From Ilumatobacteraceae bacterium (GTDB taxonomy: Bacteria; Actinomycetota; Acidimicrobiia; Acidimicrobiales; Ilumatobacteraceae), in NCBI GenBank assembly GCA_025463305.1, contig JAOBWK010000057.1:1-5442 (forward strand): 5,442 nucleotides of DNA. The letters run 5' to 3'. The notes beneath the pieces were generated by a model, which did no database searches, had not been told where the DNA came from, and saw only the letters and a list, made by a program, of their open reading frames with translations. The first letter of the stretch is position 1; each line of letters opens with the position of its first letter. A program made the translations under genes and the position numbers. This document shows positions 4,865 to 5,442 of the stretch, one piece after another.

Positions 4865-5442
4865 ATGCGTCAACGTTCCATTTCATGGGTTGCGCTCGTC
4901 AGCGTGCTCGCACTGGCAGGCACCGCCTGTGGGAAGGACCGCAGCTCGTCGTCCAGCACATCCGCTGCCGCCGTGACGACGGCAGCGGCCCCCACCACGA
5001 CTGCGGCGACCGCCACCACCACGGCGGCAACGGCCACCGGATCGAGCACGGCGGCGACGTCCGGCGGCACCGCCGAGACCACCGGCACGTCCGCGGCAAC
5101 CGTCGCCACCGACGCGGCCACGACCACCACCGTGCCCGCCGGTCCGATGTTCGGCGACGCACCCTGGCCGTGCGGCAAGGGCGACGGCAACAACACCGAC
5201 GACGGCACCGAGGTCGGGGTCACCAAGGACTCCATCTCGATCGCCGGTGGCGACGACGCCGGATACACGGGTGCGCCCGGCCTCGACCACGAGATCACCG
5301 ATGCGATGAAGGCCCTGGTCGCGAAGTGCAACGAGCTCGGCGGCATCAACGGTCGTCAGATCAAGTTCAACTACTACGACGCCCAGCTGCTCAACGTCGG
5401 CCCAGCCATCCAGGGCGCGTGCGACGACAAGAACTTCTTCCT
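4865..5442 (+). CDS. Branched-chain amino acid-type ABC transporter substrate-binding lipoprotein (5' part)
   Basis: The first 192 codons are present and the gene continues past the right edge. Residues 1-21 form a lipoprotein signal peptide (MRQRSISWVALVSVLALAGT then A), and Cys22 in LALAGTAC is the likely lipidated residue, although Gly at -3 is not the preferred base of the lipobox. Residues about 27-92 are a low-complexity Thr/Ala/Ser linker expected to hold the domain off the membrane. From about residue 96 the sequence turns into a LivJ-like periplasmic-binding domain: GVTKDSISIAGG (118-129), then an amphipathic helix ending KCNELGGINGRQI (154-166) and FNYYDAQ (168-174); the LGGINGR pattern is typical of this family. 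Cys103, Cys155 and Cys186 may form disulfides. The GGGGGGA ribosome site at 4853-4859 supports ATG 4865. The ligand cannot be predicted: the fold also binds amides, ureas and aromatic compounds. Permease and ATPase genes would be expected outside the window. Confidence 0.88.
   Translation, partial: MRQRSISWVALVSVLALAGTACGKDRSSSSSTSAAAVTTAAAPTTTAATATTTAATATGSSTAATSGGTAETTGTSAATVATDAATTTTVPAGPMFGDAPWPCGKGDGNNTDDGTEVGVTKDSISIAGGDDAGYTGAPGLDHEITDAMKALVAKCNELGGINGRQIKFNYYDAQLLNVGPAIQGACDDKNFF

Noticed and set aside
4870..5349. 159-codon minus-strand open frame with a Val/Ala-rich sequence
   Set aside because: It is antisense to the Thr/Ala linker and binding domain of the lipoprotein; the low-complexity DNA produces a repetitive Val/Ala translation without motifs.

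Overview
The window is GC-rich DNA with short intergenic gaps and long antisense open frames typical of high-GC coding sequence. Gene content suggests an actinobacterium: a BlaI/M56 pair sized like the mycobacterial Rv1846c/Rv1845c pair, and a lipoprotein with a Thr/Ala-rich linker ahead of a branched-chain-amino-acid-type binding domain. The lipoprotein style fits Acidimicrobiia (Ilumatobacter-like), but that placement is inference and no rRNA or marker gene is present to confirm it.

Left part (1-3636, all minus strand). Read in the direction of transcription there is a BlaI/MecI/CopY-type repressor (3636-3226), a BlaR1-like M56 membrane metalloprotease without a penicillin-binding sensor domain (3178-2231), an OmpR-type response regulator (2234-1539) and a membrane histidine kinase (1542-250). 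M56/regulator and regulator/kinase overlap by 4 nt (GTGA, ATGA). The BlaI/M56 junction has a comparable ATGA overlap, but four tandem copies of a 17-bp unit lie across it and create three consecutive six-residue mini-ORFs, each linked to the next by an ATGA overlap, before the true protease start. After a 103-bp gap (147-249) with no convincing promoter or terminator comes the 5' part of a COG4705/DUF347-type membrane protein that runs off the left edge.

Centre and right (3637-5442, plus strand genes). The short divergent region 3637-3731 holds two oppositely oriented cop-box-like sites sharing TGTAGTAG, one facing blaI and one facing uppP. uppP (3732-4751) encodes undecaprenyl-diphosphate phosphatase with all its signature motifs plus an unusual N-terminal extension of about 48 residues resembling a signal sequence. 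A perfect GC-rich hairpin follows its stop. After a 113-bp gap (4752-4864) a lipoprotein substrate-binding protein begins and runs off the right edge.

Working model (inference): the BlaI-type repressor and its membrane protease control both their own operon and divergent uppP, and the co-transcribed two-component system adds a second sensing arm. This would be an envelope-stress circuit built around recycling of the lipid carrier undecaprenyl phosphate rather than around a beta-lactamase, which is absent from the window.
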